The notes: generated by a model not told the origin, from the letters alone. A DNA stretch of 64,000 nucleotides from Acidimicrobiales bacterium (GCA_030448105.1 JAUJNP010000010.1:7734-71733); one strand, 5' to 3'; positions 48,236 to 57,874 are shown, numbered from the stretch's first letter. Numbers and translations: made by a program.

Positions 48236-49311
48236 GGGGTGGTGGTGGGCGGGGCGCTCGGCCTCGTCGTGCTGGCCGGCCCCCCGCCCTTCGGAGCCTG
48301 GGCCAGCTCCTTGTCGAGGGCGGCCAGGACGGCGTCGGCCAACCGGTCGGCACCGAAGCGGCTGAGGTGGATGCCGTCGCTCTGGCGGGCCAGCTGGGGT
48401 TGGCCGTCCTCGCCGGGGAGGTAGGCCGAGTAGCCGCCGCCGTCGGGGGCCAGCACCGACCGGCTGTCCACGAACCGGACCCAGGGTCGGCGGGCGGCCT
48501 CGCGGCGGTAGATCTCGTCGAGGATGTCCATGCGCTCGCTGAACTCGGCCTTGCGCATGGTCGGCTGCCCCACCCAGATGACCAGGCGCCCGTCGCCGCC
48601 GAGCAGGTCCATGGTGAGCGCCACCCGCCGCCGGTACTCGGCCTGCCACTCGGGCGTGCGCACCGCGTAGGGCTTACCGTCCACCTCCATGGGCTGCGCG
48701 TCGTTGGCCCCGAACATGATCATGACGACCTCGGGCCGGGCGGGTAGCACCTCGTCGCGCAGGTGGGCGGGCCAGTCGAAGTAGTCGGGGCGGGTGAGGC
48801 CGGTAGAGATCCGGTAGTCGAGGTCGGCGGTGACCGTGCCCCGATCGGTGGCCTTCTCCACCACCGAGGTGCCCACCTCCTGCACCATCGAGTCGCCCCC
48901 CACCCACAGTTTCAGGGGGTTGTCGGCGGTCGGTTGGCGCAGCCGGACGGCGGGCAGCGGCGCGTCGGCCGGGCGGGTGGTGGCGGTCACCTTCGACACG
49001 CTCCGTGTGCCGGCCTCGGGGTCTCGGCCGATGGCCTCCTGGATGGCGGCCCGAGGCTCGTTCAGCCGGGTGAGGTGGCTGAGGCCGCGCACAGGCGTGG
49101 CCACGCCCCTCGCCAGCGTCCGCTTCCACCCGAAGGGCTGGCGGTTGGCCAGGGCGTAGAGGGAGTCGGCGTTGAGCAGGGCACCCAGGGCGAAGGCGAT
49201 GATCCCGACCACGATGACCCGGCCGGCGGCCAGGGGGCGGTCCCCGGCGGTGGCGTGGTACTGCAGGGTGCGGGGGCGCCGGGACGGGGTCGGTCGCGGG
49301 CTGGTGACCAT
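48232..49311 (-). CDS. SGNH/GDSL-hydrolase (DUF459-like), O-acylation partner
   Basis: A 359-residue protein with an N-terminal membrane anchor (VIVVGIIAFALGALL, about 31-45) and an extracytoplasmic SGNH domain: block I WVGGDSMVQEV (nucleophile Ser), block III MIMFGANDAQPM, block V SDGIHLSRFGADRLAD (Asp-His). It overlaps the MBOAT gene by one base (TGATG). MBOAT plus SGNH pairs move acetyl groups across the membrane onto cell-envelope polymers, so an O-acetylesterase or transferase role is likely. ATG at 49311. Confidence 0.88.
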   Translation of the reverse strand: MVTSPRPTPSRRPRTLQYHATAGDRPLAAGRVIVVGIIAFALGALLNADSLYALANRQPFGWKRTLARGVATPVRGLSHLTRLNEPRAAIQEAIGRDPEAGTRSVSKVTATTRPADAPLPAVRLRQPTADNPLKLWVGGDSMVQEVGTSVVEKATDRGTVTADLDYRISTGLTRPDYFDWPAHLRDEVLPARPEVVMIMFGANDAQPMEVDGKPYAVRTPEWQAEYRRRVALTMDLLGGDGRLVIWVGQPTMRKAEFSERMDILDEIYRREAARRPWVRFVDSRSVLAPDGGGYSAYLPGEDGQPQLARQSDGIHLSRFGADRLADAVLAALDKELAQAPKGGGPASTTRPSAPPTTTP

Positions 49312-50726
49312 CAGAACTGGAAGTAGATGAACGGGGCCACGCCGGTGGGGCCGAGGGCGTCGATGACGAGGAGACCGAGCGCCAGGCACACGCCCTGCAC
49401 CACCGGAGCCGCCCGGGAGAACACCGCCTGCGCCCGCCCCACGAAGCCGGCGGGCACGAACTGGGCGGCGACCATCGCCACCACCACGAACACGAGCATG
49501 GGCCGCACCAGGGTGCCGGCACCCCACGCCGTCAGCAGCCGCCAGAGCAGCTCCCCCGCCTTGGCGAAGGACTCGGCCCGGAAGAACACCCACGCCAGGC
49601 ACACCACGTGGAAGGTGACCGCCCAGCGCAACACCGGCGACCACCGGCCGGCCACCACCCCCAGGGCCTGCTGGCGCTGCTCCCACGCCCGCTCGGCCAC
49701 CAGGGCCAGCCCGTGGATGGCGCCCCAGACCACGAAGGTCCACGCCGCGCCGTGCCAGAGCCCGCCGATCACCATGGTGAGCAGCAGGTTGCGGCGCATC
49801 CGGTGCTCGCCGCCCTGGTTGCCCCCGAGCGGGATGTAGAGGTAGTCGCGCAGCCAGAACGACAGCGTCATGTGCCACTTGCGCCAGAAGCTCTGGATCG
49901 ACGTGGCCGCGTAGGGGGCGTCGAAGTTCTGCGGGAAGCGCAGGCCGAGGAGCAGGGCGCAGCCGATGGCGATGTCGGTGTAGCCGCTGAAGTCGGCGTA
50001 GATCTGCACGGCGTAGCCGTAGACGGCGAAGAGGATCTCGAGGTTCTGGTGCTGGCCGGGGTTGGCGAACACCGGCTCGACGATGGCCGTGGCCACGAAG
50101 CTGGAGACGACCACCTTCTTGAACAGCCCGGCGAAGATGAGCCGGAAGGCGAGGGCGGCGTCGATGCGTCGTGGATCAGGGCGTTCGTTGAGCTGGGGCA
50201 GCAGCTCCCGGGCCCGCACGATCGGTCCGGCCACCAGGTGCGGGAAGAACGACAGGTACACGGCGAAGTCCAGCGTCGGCGATGGCTCGGTGTCGCCCCG
50301 GTAGGTGTCGATGACGTAGCTGAGGGCCTGGAAGGTGAAGAACGAGATGCCGATGGGCAGCACCACCTGGAGCAGCGGCGGGCTGGTGTGCAGGCCGATC
50401 CCGGCCAGGGCGTCGGTCACCGAGGTGAGGAAGAAGCCGTAGTACTTGAAGAACCCGAGCACGGTCAGGTTGGCCACGACGGCCACGATGAGCACCGCCC
50501 GGCGGGCGGCGGGGGCCGGCAGGCGGGCGATGGCCGCCGCCGCCGCCTGGTTGACCACGGTGGAGCCGGCCAGCAGGAGCACGAAACGGGGGTCCCACCA
50601 GGCGTAGAAGACGTAGCTGGCGGCAAGGATGAACCAGCGCCACGCCACTGGTCGCGGCCGCAGCAGCCAGCTGCCCACGAACGTGAGCGAGAAGAAGACC
50701 GCGAACTCGAACGTGGGGAACAGCAC
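49311..50726 (-). CDS. MBOAT-family O-acyltransferase (AlgI-like)
   Basis: A 471-residue polytopic membrane protein (about ten to twelve helices). It begins VLFPTFEFAVFFSLTF and has the MBOAT markers FFTFQALSYVIDTYRGD, FPHLVAGPIVRARELLPQL, YADFSGYTDIAIG and SFWRKWHMTLSFWLRDYLYIPLGG, with the catalytic His in IGGLWHGAAWTFVVWG. GTG at 50726 matches the usual N-terminus; GTG at 50759 would add 11 residues. It probably passes acyl groups to the SGNH partner downstream. The acceptor polymer is unknown. Confidence 0.9.
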   Translation of the reverse strand: MLFPTFEFAVFFSLTFVGSWLLRPRPVAWRWFILAASYVFYAWWDPRFVLLLAGSTVVNQAAAAAIARLPAPAARRAVLIVAVVANLTVLGFFKYYGFFLTSVTDALAGIGLHTSPPLLQVVLPIGISFFTFQALSYVIDTYRGDTEPSPTLDFAVYLSFFPHLVAGPIVRARELLPQLNERPDPRRIDAALAFRLIFAGLFKKVVVSSFVATAIVEPVFANPGQHQNLEILFAVYGYAVQIYADFSGYTDIAIGCALLLGLRFPQNFDAPYAATSIQSFWRKWHMTLSFWLRDYLYIPLGGNQGGEHRMRRNLLLTMVIGGLWHGAAWTFVVWGAIHGLALVAERAWEQRQQALGVVAGRWSPVLRWAVTFHVVCLAWVFFRAESFAKAGELLWRLLTAWGAGTLVRPMLVFVVVAMVAAQFVPAGFVGRAQAVFSRAAPVVQGVCLALGLLVIDALGPTGVAPFIYFQF

Positions 50727-50781
50727 GGCGGGGGCAAGTATCCCGCGTAGGCGCGCCACCCTCGGTCATGCAGGGCGGCGT

Positions 50782-51609
50782 TCAGGCGCTGGGGGGCCCC
50801 GCCCGGCGGGTCAGCTCGGCACGGGCGGCGGCCGCCATCGCTCCCACGGGGGGGTCCTCGCCCGTCCAGCGTCGGAAGGCGTGGGCCGCCTGGTGGACCA
50901 GCATCCCCAACCCGTTCACCGCCACCGCGCCCCGCTGGCGGGCCTCGACCACCAGGCGGGTGGCGGCCGGCTCGTACACGAGGTCGACCACGAGCTGACC
51001 GGGACCGAGCCGGTCGGTGTCCAGCGGGGGCGGTCCCCCGTCCATGCCCACCGAAGTGGCGTTGACGACGATGTCGGCCCCGTCGACCTCCTCGGGGCGA
51101 CCCGCCCGCCCGACCGGGCCGGCCAGGCGAGCGGCCGCCTCGGCCCGGGTGGCGGTGCGGTTGACCACCACCACCTCGCCCGCACCGGCGCCCGCCACCG
51201 CCGACACGACGGCCCGGGCCGCTCCTCCCCCGCCGAACACCACCACCCGGCGCCCGGCGGGCTCCACGCCCTCCTCGGCGCGGAGGGCGTCGACGAAGCC
51301 GGCACCGTCGGTGTTGTCGCCGACGAGCGTGCCCGCCCGCCACCACAGGCAGTTCACCGCACCCAGGGCGTCGGCCACCGGCGTGCGCTCGTCGACCAGG
51401 GCGGAAACCGCGCCCTTGTGGGGCATGGTCACCGACAGTCCGGCCAGGCCCAGCGCCCGCAGCGCCGCCACCGCGTCGCCCGCCCTCCCGGCCGGCACCG
51501 AGACGGCGAAGAACCGCCAGTCGAGGCCGAGGGTCTCGAAGGCGGCGTTGTGGATCACCGGCGACAGCGAGTGCTCCACCGGCCGGCCCACCACGGCCGC
51601 CACCTTCAC
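50782..51609 (-). CDS. aroE: Shikimate dehydrogenase
   Basis: Fourth shikimate step, NADPH-dependent. The 275-residue product has VVGRPVEHSLSPVIHNAAFE for shikimate binding, the catalytic Lys in LSVTMPHKGAVSALVD, GAVNCLWW, GDNTDGAGFVDAL, the dinucleotide loop VFGGGGAARAV, and NATSVGMDG. GTG at 51609 gives a product of usual length; other in-frame GTG codons up to 51654 are possible. It lies 53 bases after the mltG stop. Confidence 0.95.
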   Translation of the reverse strand: MKVAAVVGRPVEHSLSPVIHNAAFETLGLDWRFFAVSVPAGRAGDAVAALRALGLAGLSVTMPHKGAVSALVDERTPVADALGAVNCLWWRAGTLVGDNTDGAGFVDALRAEEGVEPAGRRVVVFGGGGAARAVVSAVAGAGAGEVVVVNRTATRAEAAARLAGPVGRAGRPEEVDGADIVVNATSVGMDGGPPPLDTDRLGPGQLVVDLVYEPAATRLVVEARQRGAVAVNGLGMLVHQAAHAFRRWTGEDPPVGAMAAAARAELTRRAGPPSA

Positions 51610-51662
51610 CCCGTTCTCGCCGTCACCGGTTCCGGGCACGGCCGGGCCAACCACACCCGTTG

Positions 51663-52781
51663 TCAGCCACAGCCGAGGCCCTTCTGCTCGCACTCGCGCT
51701 TCTTGGCGATGAACTCCTGCTCGCTGGCGGTGAAGAAGTGGCGGCCCTCCGCTTCCAGGACGTAGTAGATCCAGGGCCCGTCCGCCGGGTGCAGGGCGGC
51801 TTCGATCGCCTCAGCCCCCGGCGCGGCGATGGGGGTGGGGGGAAGTCCGGCCTGGCGCCGGGTGTTGTAGGGCGACTCGCTCTCGAAGTCGACGTCGGCG
51901 CCGGTCTGCTCGGCCAGGTAGCGCGAGGTGGCGTCGATCCCGAGGGGGATGCCCTGGTCCAGGCGGTTGTAGATGACCCTTGCGATCTTGGGGGCCTCGG
52001 CCGGGTTGCCCGACTCCTCCTGGATCAGGGACGCGACGATCAGCACCTGGTACGGGCTGAGCGAGGGAGCTCCGTCGGCGCCGGCCTGGACCCCCGAGTC
52101 GATGCCGGCGCGCAGGGCGACGGCCTCCATCTCCCGGACCATGCGTGCTGCCAGCTCGGCGGCGCTCTGCCGGCGGGGCACCTCGTAGGTCGCCGGGAAC
52201 AAGAGGCCTTCGAGCGACGCCTGCCCGGCGGGCTGGTAGCGCGACCGGAGGGCGGGGTCGGCCAGGGCGGCGTCGACGGCCGCCCGATCGAACCGGCCCT
52301 CCTCGGCCAGGCGGGCGCCGATCTCGCGGAGGGTGAGGCCCTCGGGCACGGTGATGCGGGTGACGGGCGGCGGCGCCGGTCCCTTCTGCAGCGCGGCCAG
52401 GACCTCCTCGAACGAGGACCGCCGCCGGAACCGGTAGTGACCGGCCTGCACCGACACGTCCTTGCCCCGCACCCAGAAGCGGAACACGGTGGGGTTGGAG
52501 ATCACCCCCTTGTCGGCGAGGAGGCCTCCCGCGCCGGTGATGGTGGTGCCCCGGGGGATGTCGACGGCCACGGCCGCGCCCGGTGCGCCCGACGGGTCGA
52601 CCTGCTGCTGGTACCAGCGCCGGACCCCGAACCCCACCACCGCGACGACGGTGAGGACGAGCACCACGGCCAGGGCCAACTTCGGCAACGCCCCCCGCTC
52701 CGGGGGCAGCTCGACGTAGTCGTCGTCCTCGTGGGCGGCCCAGAGCTGCTCGTCGCCGTCCTGGTCGGACACCCGGGTCAT
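51663..52781 (-). CDS. mltG: Endolytic transglycosylase MltG
   Basis: A 372-residue bitopic membrane protein that cuts nascent peptidoglycan strands. An acidic cytoplasmic tail (about 1-30) precedes one membrane helix (LALAVVLVLTVVAVVGFGV), a LysM-like segment (VDIPRGTTITGAGGLLADKGVI) and the YceG domain with catalytic Glu in VLIVASLIQEESGNPAEAPKIARVIYNRL and the final ALHPADGPWIYYV. ATG at 52781 overlaps the ruvX stop (ATGA). The ruvX-mltG-aroE order is conserved in actinobacteria. Confidence 0.95.
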   Translation of the reverse strand: MTRVSDQDGDEQLWAAHEDDDYVELPPERGALPKLALAVVLVLTVVAVVGFGVRRWYQQQVDPSGAPGAAVAVDIPRGTTITGAGGLLADKGVISNPTVFRFWVRGKDVSVQAGHYRFRRRSSFEEVLAALQKGPAPPPVTRITVPEGLTLREIGARLAEEGRFDRAAVDAALADPALRSRYQPAGQASLEGLLFPATYEVPRRQSAAELAARMVREMEAVALRAGIDSGVQAGADGAPSLSPYQVLIVASLIQEESGNPAEAPKIARVIYNRLDQGIPLGIDATSRYLAEQTGADVDFESESPYNTRRQAGLPPTPIAAPGAEAIEAALHPADGPWIYYVLEAEGRHFFTASEQEFIAKKRECEQKGLGCG

Positions 52782-53245
52782 CTCCGCTCGTGCTCGCTTG
52801 CCTGGTCCACGCCGTGGCCGTGCCTTGCGCCGGTGTCGAGCCACGCCTGCAGCAGCACCGCCGCCGCCACCTGGTCGACCACCTTACGGCGGGCCCGCTC
52901 GTCGAGGCCCTGCTCGGCCAGGATCCGGTGGGCGCTGACGGTGGTGAGGCGCTCGTCGTGCACCACCACCCGCACGCCGAGCACGCCGAGAGTGGTGGCC
53001 AGCTCGGCCACCTCGGCACGAGCCGCCACCGCCGCCGGGCCCTCGCGGCCGTCGAGAGAGAGCGGCAGTCCCACCACCACCACGCCGGCCTCCTCCGCCG
53101 CCACCAGCGCGGCGATGCGACGGTGGTCCTCACCGGGATCGCCGGAGCGGGCGAGGACGGTGAGCGGCGTGGCCAGCACGCCGCCGGGGTCGCTGACGGC
53201 CACGCCGATGCGGCGGGTTCCTAGGTCGAGGGCCAGGGCCCTCAC
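52778..53245 (-). CDS. ruvX: RuvX/YqgF-family RNase H-like nuclease
   Basis: A 155-residue protein of the Holliday-junction-resolvase-like fold implicated in 16S rRNA 5'-end processing. Conserved parts: LALDLGTRRIGVAVSD (first catalytic Asp), VVVGLPLSLDGREGPAA, VVHDERLTTVSAH and DQVAAAVLLQAWLD with the last acidic residue. GTG at 53245, 13 bases after alaS. The alaS-ruvX-mltG run is typical. Confidence 0.95.
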   Translation of the reverse strand: MRALALDLGTRRIGVAVSDPGGVLATPLTVLARSGDPGEDHRRIAALVAAEEAGVVVVGLPLSLDGREGPAAVAARAEVAELATTLGVLGVRVVVHDERLTTVSAHRILAEQGLDERARRKVVDQVAAAVLLQAWLDTGARHGHGVDQASEHERR

Positions 53246-53258
53246 CGCAGGAGGCGGT

Positions 53259-55865
53259 TCACGAAGGGGCGATGCCCGCCGCCACCCGCACCTGGTCGAG
53301 GGCGGCGTCGAGCTGGGACGGGTCCTTGCCGCCGGCGATGGCGAGGTCGGGAGCCTTGCCGCCGCCACCCTTGACCGTGCGGGCGGCCTCGGCGATGAGG
53401 CTGCCGGCGTGCAGGCCCCCGTCGGGTCGAGCGGCGGCGACCAGCACCACACCACCACCGGCCGGAGCGCTGCCGAGCACCGCCGCCCGCACCCCGGGCT
53501 TGTCCCTCAGGGCGACGGCGAGGTCACGGACCTCGTCGCGGGACAGGCCGTCGACCCGGGAAACCACCACGCCGTCCACGGCGGAGGCGGCGAGATCGGC
53601 GGCGGCGCCGGTGGCGGCTGAGCGCCGCAGGGCCTTCACCTCGTCCCGCAGCGCCCGGATCTCCTCCAGCCGCTTGTCGACGCCTTCGAGCAGCTCGGCG
53701 GCGGGGACACCCACCCGCTGGGCGGCCTCGGCGATCACCCGCTCGCTCTGGCGGAGCCGCTCGATGGGCCCGAAGCCGGTGACGGCCTCGATGCGGCGCA
53801 GGTTGGAGCCGATCGAGCTCTCCGAGATGACCTTCATGGGCCCGATGTCGCCCATGGCCTTCACATGGGTGCCGCCGCAGAGCTCGATGGAGTGGTGACC
53901 GGCCTCGAGCACCCGCACCGTCTCGCCGTACTTCTCCCCGAAGAAGGCGATGGCCCCCAGCTCGGCCGCCTCCTCCCTGGTGGTCTCGAAGTGGCGCACC
54001 GGGGCGTTGTCGAGGATGTCGGCGTTGGCCAGGTCCTCGATCTGGGCGATCTGTTCGGGGGTGACCGGCTCGTAGTGGCTGAAGTCGAAGCGCAGGCGGT
54101 CCGGGGCCACGAGCGACCCCTGCTGCTTCACGTGGTCGCCCAGGACCGACCGCAGGGCCCAGTGGAGCGCGTGGGTGCCGGTGTGGTTGCGGCGGATGGC
54201 GTCGCGCCGCTCCCCGTCGATGGCCGCCAGTGCCTGCTGGCCGGCCTCGATGCTGCCCTCGGTCACCCGGGCGCGGTGCAGGTGCAGGCCGGGCAGCGCG
54301 TAGACGGTGTCGAGCACCTCGGCCCGGCCGGTGTCGGTGGTGATGGTGCCGGTGTCGCCGACCTGGCCACCGGACTCGGCATAGAAGGGTGTCCGGTCAC
54401 AGAAGATGCTGACGGTGTCGCCCTCTCCGGCGGGCACGACGGCCAGCACGGTGACCTTCGACTCGTTCTCCTCGCGGCCGGTGAACTCGGTGGTGCCGTG
54501 GCGCTCGAGGATCTCGGCGAACGCGGCCGCCTCGTCGCCGCCCGCCGCCCCTCCCCGCCTGCCCGCCTCGCGGGCCCGTTGGCGCTGGGCGGCCATGGCC
54601 TCCTCGAATGCGGCGATGTCGACTTCGTGGCCCCGGTCGGCGGCGATCTCGGTGGTGACCTCGAGCGGGAACCCGTAGGTGTCGTGGAGGGAGAAGGCCA
54701 CCGCGCCCGGGACCGTGCCCCCCTCGGGCAGGGCGTCGAGCTCGGCGTCGAGCAGGCCGAGCCCGGTGCGCAGCGTCCGCCGGAACTGCTCCTCCTCCCT
54801 GCTCAGCACACCCTGCACCAGGTCGCGCGCCCCGACCAGCTCCGGGTAGGTGTCGCCCATCACCTCGGTGGTGTGCTCGGCCAGCACGGGCGTGATGGGC
54901 CGGTCGATGCCGAGCAGGTACGCGAAGCGAACGGCCCGGCGGATGATGCGGCGCAGCACGTAGCCGCGGTCCTCGTTGCTGGGGACCACGCCGTCGGCGA
55001 TGAGGAAGGTCATGGTGCGGGCGTGGTCGGCCAGCAGCCGCAGGGCGATGTCGGTCTGCTCGCTGTCACCGAGCCGGCGACCGGTGACGTCCTGGGCGGC
55101 GTCGATCAGCCGGGTCACCGAGTCGGCGGCGTAGAGGGACGGGCTGCCGGCCATGACGCCGAGGATGCGCTCCAGGCCGGCGCCGGTGTCGACGTTGCGG
55201 GTGGGAAGGTCGCTGAGGGTGCGATCGGGGTTGCGGAAGTACTGGGGGAACACCAGGTTCCAGAACTCCACGAAGCGGCGCTCGGCGTCGGGGTTGGCGG
55301 GGCCGCCGTCGGGGCCGTGCTCGGGCCCGAAGTCCCAGAAGATCTCGCTGGACGGACCGCACGGGCCGGTCTCGCCCATCTCCCAGAAGTTGTCCTTGCC
55401 CAGGCGCTGGATGCGCTGGCGGGGAAAGCCGACGGCGTCGGCCCAGATCTCCTCGGACTCGTCGTCGTCGGTGTGCACGGTGACCCACATGCGGTCGCCG
55501 TCGAGGCCGAGCACCTCGGTGACCAGCTCCCACGCCCACGGGATGGCCTCGGCCTTGAAGTAGTCGCCGAAGCTGAAGTTGCCGAGCATCTCGAAGAAGC
55601 TGAGGTGGCGCAACGACCGGCCGATGTCGTCGAGGTCGTTGTGCTTGCCGCTGAGCCGCACGCACTTCTGCACCGTCGCCGCCCGGGGTGGGTCGAACGA
55701 CGGCCGCTCCTCCCCGAGGAAGTACGGCACGAACTGCATCATCCCCGAGTTGGTGAACATGGGCGCGGTGGGGTGCAGCGGGATCAGCCCGGCCGAGGGC
55801 ACCACCGTGTGGGCCTTGGCCTCGAAGAAGGCGGTCCAGGTCCGGCGCAGCTCGTCGGCTCTCAT
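53259..55865 (-). CDS. alaS: Alanyl-tRNA synthetase
   Basis: Class II synthetase, 868 residues: catalytic core (LRRTWTAFFEAKAHTVVPSA, FTNSGMMQFVPYFLGEE), the tRNA-recognition helices, the editing domain with zinc ligands in NHTGTHALHWALR and ELCGGTHVKAMGDIG, and the C-terminal C-Ala domain (GGGGKAPDLAIAGGKDP). ATG at 55865; a TAGGCT box nine bases upstream may drive a nearly leaderless message. It is followed by ruvX. Confidence 0.97.
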   Translation of the reverse strand: MRADELRRTWTAFFEAKAHTVVPSAGLIPLHPTAPMFTNSGMMQFVPYFLGEERPSFDPPRAATVQKCVRLSGKHNDLDDIGRSLRHLSFFEMLGNFSFGDYFKAEAIPWAWELVTEVLGLDGDRMWVTVHTDDDESEEIWADAVGFPRQRIQRLGKDNFWEMGETGPCGPSSEIFWDFGPEHGPDGGPANPDAERRFVEFWNLVFPQYFRNPDRTLSDLPTRNVDTGAGLERILGVMAGSPSLYAADSVTRLIDAAQDVTGRRLGDSEQTDIALRLLADHARTMTFLIADGVVPSNEDRGYVLRRIIRRAVRFAYLLGIDRPITPVLAEHTTEVMGDTYPELVGARDLVQGVLSREEEQFRRTLRTGLGLLDAELDALPEGGTVPGAVAFSLHDTYGFPLEVTTEIAADRGHEVDIAAFEEAMAAQRQRAREAGRRGGAAGGDEAAAFAEILERHGTTEFTGREENESKVTVLAVVPAGEGDTVSIFCDRTPFYAESGGQVGDTGTITTDTGRAEVLDTVYALPGLHLHRARVTEGSIEAGQQALAAIDGERRDAIRRNHTGTHALHWALRSVLGDHVKQQGSLVAPDRLRFDFSHYEPVTPEQIAQIEDLANADILDNAPVRHFETTREEAAELGAIAFFGEKYGETVRVLEAGHHSIELCGGTHVKAMGDIGPMKVISESSIGSNLRRIEAVTGFGPIERLRQSERVIAEAAQRVGVPAAELLEGVDKRLEEIRALRDEVKALRRSAATGAAADLAASAVDGVVVSRVDGLSRDEVRDLAVALRDKPGVRAAVLGSAPAGGGVVLVAAARPDGGLHAGSLIAEAARTVKGGGGKAPDLAIAGGKDPSQLDAALDQVRVAAGIAPS

Positions 55866-55872
55866 GGCCGGG

Positions 55873-56172
55873 TCAGCCTACCGGCGAGGCCTCGGGCCCC
55901 TCCCGGTGATCCCCGTCTGCCGGCCCGCTACCGGGTCCCGGCCGGTCGGCGACGCGGGCTCGCAGCTCGGCTTCGCGCACCCGCATGGCGGCCCGTCCCT
56001 CGGTGGCGGCGGCCTTGACGCCGCGCCCGACCCGCCGAGCGGCGCCGGTGACCTCCTGCTGCACCCGGTCGGGTAGGTGGGCGGCGGCGCGCTTGACCCG
56101 CCGCTGCACGTAGACCGACGAGCCGAGGCCCGCCACCGTTCCCGCCCCGAACCAGAACGCCCGCTTGAACAT
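55873..56172 (-). CDS. Small membrane-anchored protein of unknown function
   Basis: A 99-residue protein with a short hydrophobic N-terminus (FKRAFWFGAGTVAGLGSSVYV) followed by a basic/helical region with many Arg and Lys and a hydrophilic tail. Such a gene upstream of alaS is common in actinobacteria, but no function is known to me. ATG shares one base with the preceding stop (TGATG). Its stop lies seven bases before alaS. Confidence 0.75.
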   Translation of the reverse strand: MFKRAFWFGAGTVAGLGSSVYVQRRVKRAAAHLPDRVQQEVTGAARRVGRGVKAAATEGRAAMRVREAELRARVADRPGPGSGPADGDHREGPEASPVG

Positions 56173-56531
56173 CAGCTGCCGGACGAGCGCAGCCGGCGGG
56201 CGGCCCGCTGGGCGCCGGTGGCGACCGCGGCGGTCTTGATGACCGGCTTGGACAGGGCGAGGTAGGCCACGCGCGAGGCGCCGTCGATGCGGGCCGAGAT
56301 GGATTCGGCCGCGTCGATCAGCTGGTCCACCCGCTCGATCTCACCGCCGGCGGCGGCCACCGCGGCGGACGCGTCGCGTAGCGCCGGCAGGGCCTCGGTC
56401 CGAACCTCGGCCACCACCGCTCGCAGCTCGAGGGCGGTCCGCCGCAACAGCAGGGCCGCCCAGGTGAGTACGGCCACCGCCGCCAGCGACATGACACCGG
56501 CCACCACCGCGGCGAGGTCGCCGGCGGTCAC
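56172..56531 (-). CDS. DUF948-like membrane protein
   Basis: A 119-residue protein with one N-terminal membrane helix (LAAVVAGVMSLAAVAVLTWAALLL) and a long helical stretch (LELRAVVAEVRTEALPALRDASAAVA) likely to form a coiled coil, like DUF948 proteins found between rarA and alaS in Gram-positives. The C-terminus (LSKPVIKTAAVATGAQRAARRLR) also fits that family. GTG start overlapping the rarA stop by four bases. Function unknown. Confidence 0.78.
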   Translation of the reverse strand: MTAGDLAAVVAGVMSLAAVAVLTWAALLLRRTALELRAVVAEVRTEALPALRDASAAVAAAGGEIERVDQLIDAAESISARIDGASRVAYLALSKPVIKTAAVATGAQRAARRLRSSGS

Positions 56532-57874
56532 GCCTCGCCTTCGGGCTCGTCGCCGAGGCCGTCGCCGTGCAGGCCGTTCATCCGGGTGGCGACCTCCTTC
56601 TCGTGGCCGTGGTCCGACGGCTCGTAGTAGCGCCGCCCGGCCATCTCGGCGGGGCGGTGGTCCTGGGGCACCCAGCCCCTGGGGTCGTCGTGAGGATACT
56701 CGTAGCCCTCGCCGTGGCCGAGCGACGCCGCCCCCTTGTAGTGGGCGTCGCGCAGGTGGAGGGGCACCTCCCCGGCCGGCCGTTCCCGCACGTCGGCGCG
56801 GGCCCGGCCCAGCCCCACCGTCACCCGGTTCGACTTCGGGGCGGTGGCCAGGTGCACGACCGCCTGGGCCAGGTTGAACTGGGCCTCGGGCAGTCCCACG
56901 AACTCCACCGCCCGCGCCGCGGCGTCGGCCACCAGGAGACCTCGGGGGTCGGCCATGCCCACGTCCTCGGACGCGAGGATCACCAGCCGGCGGGCGATGA
57001 AGCGGGCGTCCTCCCCGGCCTCGAGCATCACCGCCAGCCAGTACAGGCCGGCGTCGGGGTCCGAGCCCCGGATGCTCTTGATGAAGGCGCTGATGACGTC
57101 GTAGTGGTCGTCACGGCCGTACCGGATCGCCTTGGTACCCAGCGCCGCCTCGGCGTCGGCCAGCGTGACCACCGGCCGCTCGGCCCCGGGACGGGGACCA
57201 CTGGCCCGCTCGGCGGCGAGGGCCACCGCCACCTCCAGGCTGGTCAGCACATGGCGCCCGTCGCCCGCCGCCCGGGCCACCAGGTGCTCCACCGCCTTGG
57301 ACTCCGCGTCCGCCCCTTCGGCGGCCAGCCCCCGCTCGAGCAGGAGGCGCACGGCGTCGCCGTCGAGCGGCTCGAGGCGGAACAGCGTGGACCGCGACAG
57401 CAGCGGGGGGTTCACCTCGAAGTAGGGGTTCTCGGTGGTGGCGCCGATGAGGACGATGAGGCCCTCCTCCACCGACGGCAGCAGGGCGTCCTGCTGGGAC
57501 TTGTTGAAGCGGTGCACCTCGTCGAGGAAGAGGATGGTGCCCTGCCCCCGCTCCCCCAGCCGCTGGCGGGCCCGGGCGGTGACCTCGCGCACGTCCTTCA
57601 CGGTGGCGTTCACCGCCGACAGCGGCTCGAAGGCCTTGGCCGTCGTGCGGGCGATCAGCCGGGCCAGCGTGGTCTTGCCGGTGCCGGGTGGCCCCCACAG
57701 GACCACCGAAGACAACCGATCGGCCTCGATGAGCACCCGCAGCGGCCGGCCCGGACCGAGGAGCTGATCCTGGCCGACGATCTCGTCGAGGTGCACCGGG
57801 CGCAACCGGTCGGCCAGCGGGGCGGACGCCGCCAGCCGCTCCCCGGCCGCCGCCGCGAACAGATCTTCGGCCAT
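56528..57874 (-). CDS. rarA: Replication-associated recombination protein A (MgsA/WRNIP1-like ATPase)
   Basis: A 448-residue AAA+ ATPase acting at stalled replication forks. Visible motifs: RPVHLDEIVGQDQLLGPGRPL, Walker A WGPPGTGKTTLARL, Walker B LFLDEVHRFNKSQQDAL, sensor region LIGATTENPYFEVNPPLLSRS, and the C-terminal tetramer domain (DHYDVISAFIKSIRGSDPDAGLYWLAVMLEAGEDARFIARRL, in part). ATG shares one base with the aspS stop. Confidence 0.95.
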   Translation of the reverse strand: MAEDLFAAAAGERLAASAPLADRLRPVHLDEIVGQDQLLGPGRPLRVLIEADRLSSVVLWGPPGTGKTTLARLIARTTAKAFEPLSAVNATVKDVREVTARARQRLGERGQGTILFLDEVHRFNKSQQDALLPSVEEGLIVLIGATTENPYFEVNPPLLSRSTLFRLEPLDGDAVRLLLERGLAAEGADAESKAVEHLVARAAGDGRHVLTSLEVAVALAAERASGPRPGAERPVVTLADAEAALGTKAIRYGRDDHYDVISAFIKSIRGSDPDAGLYWLAVMLEAGEDARFIARRLVILASEDVGMADPRGLLVADAAARAVEFVGLPEAQFNLAQAVVHLATAPKSNRVTVGLGRARADVRERPAGEVPLHLRDAHYKGAASLGHGEGYEYPHDDPRGWVPQDHRPAEMAGRRYYEPSDHGHEKEVATRMNGLHGDGLGDEPEGEA

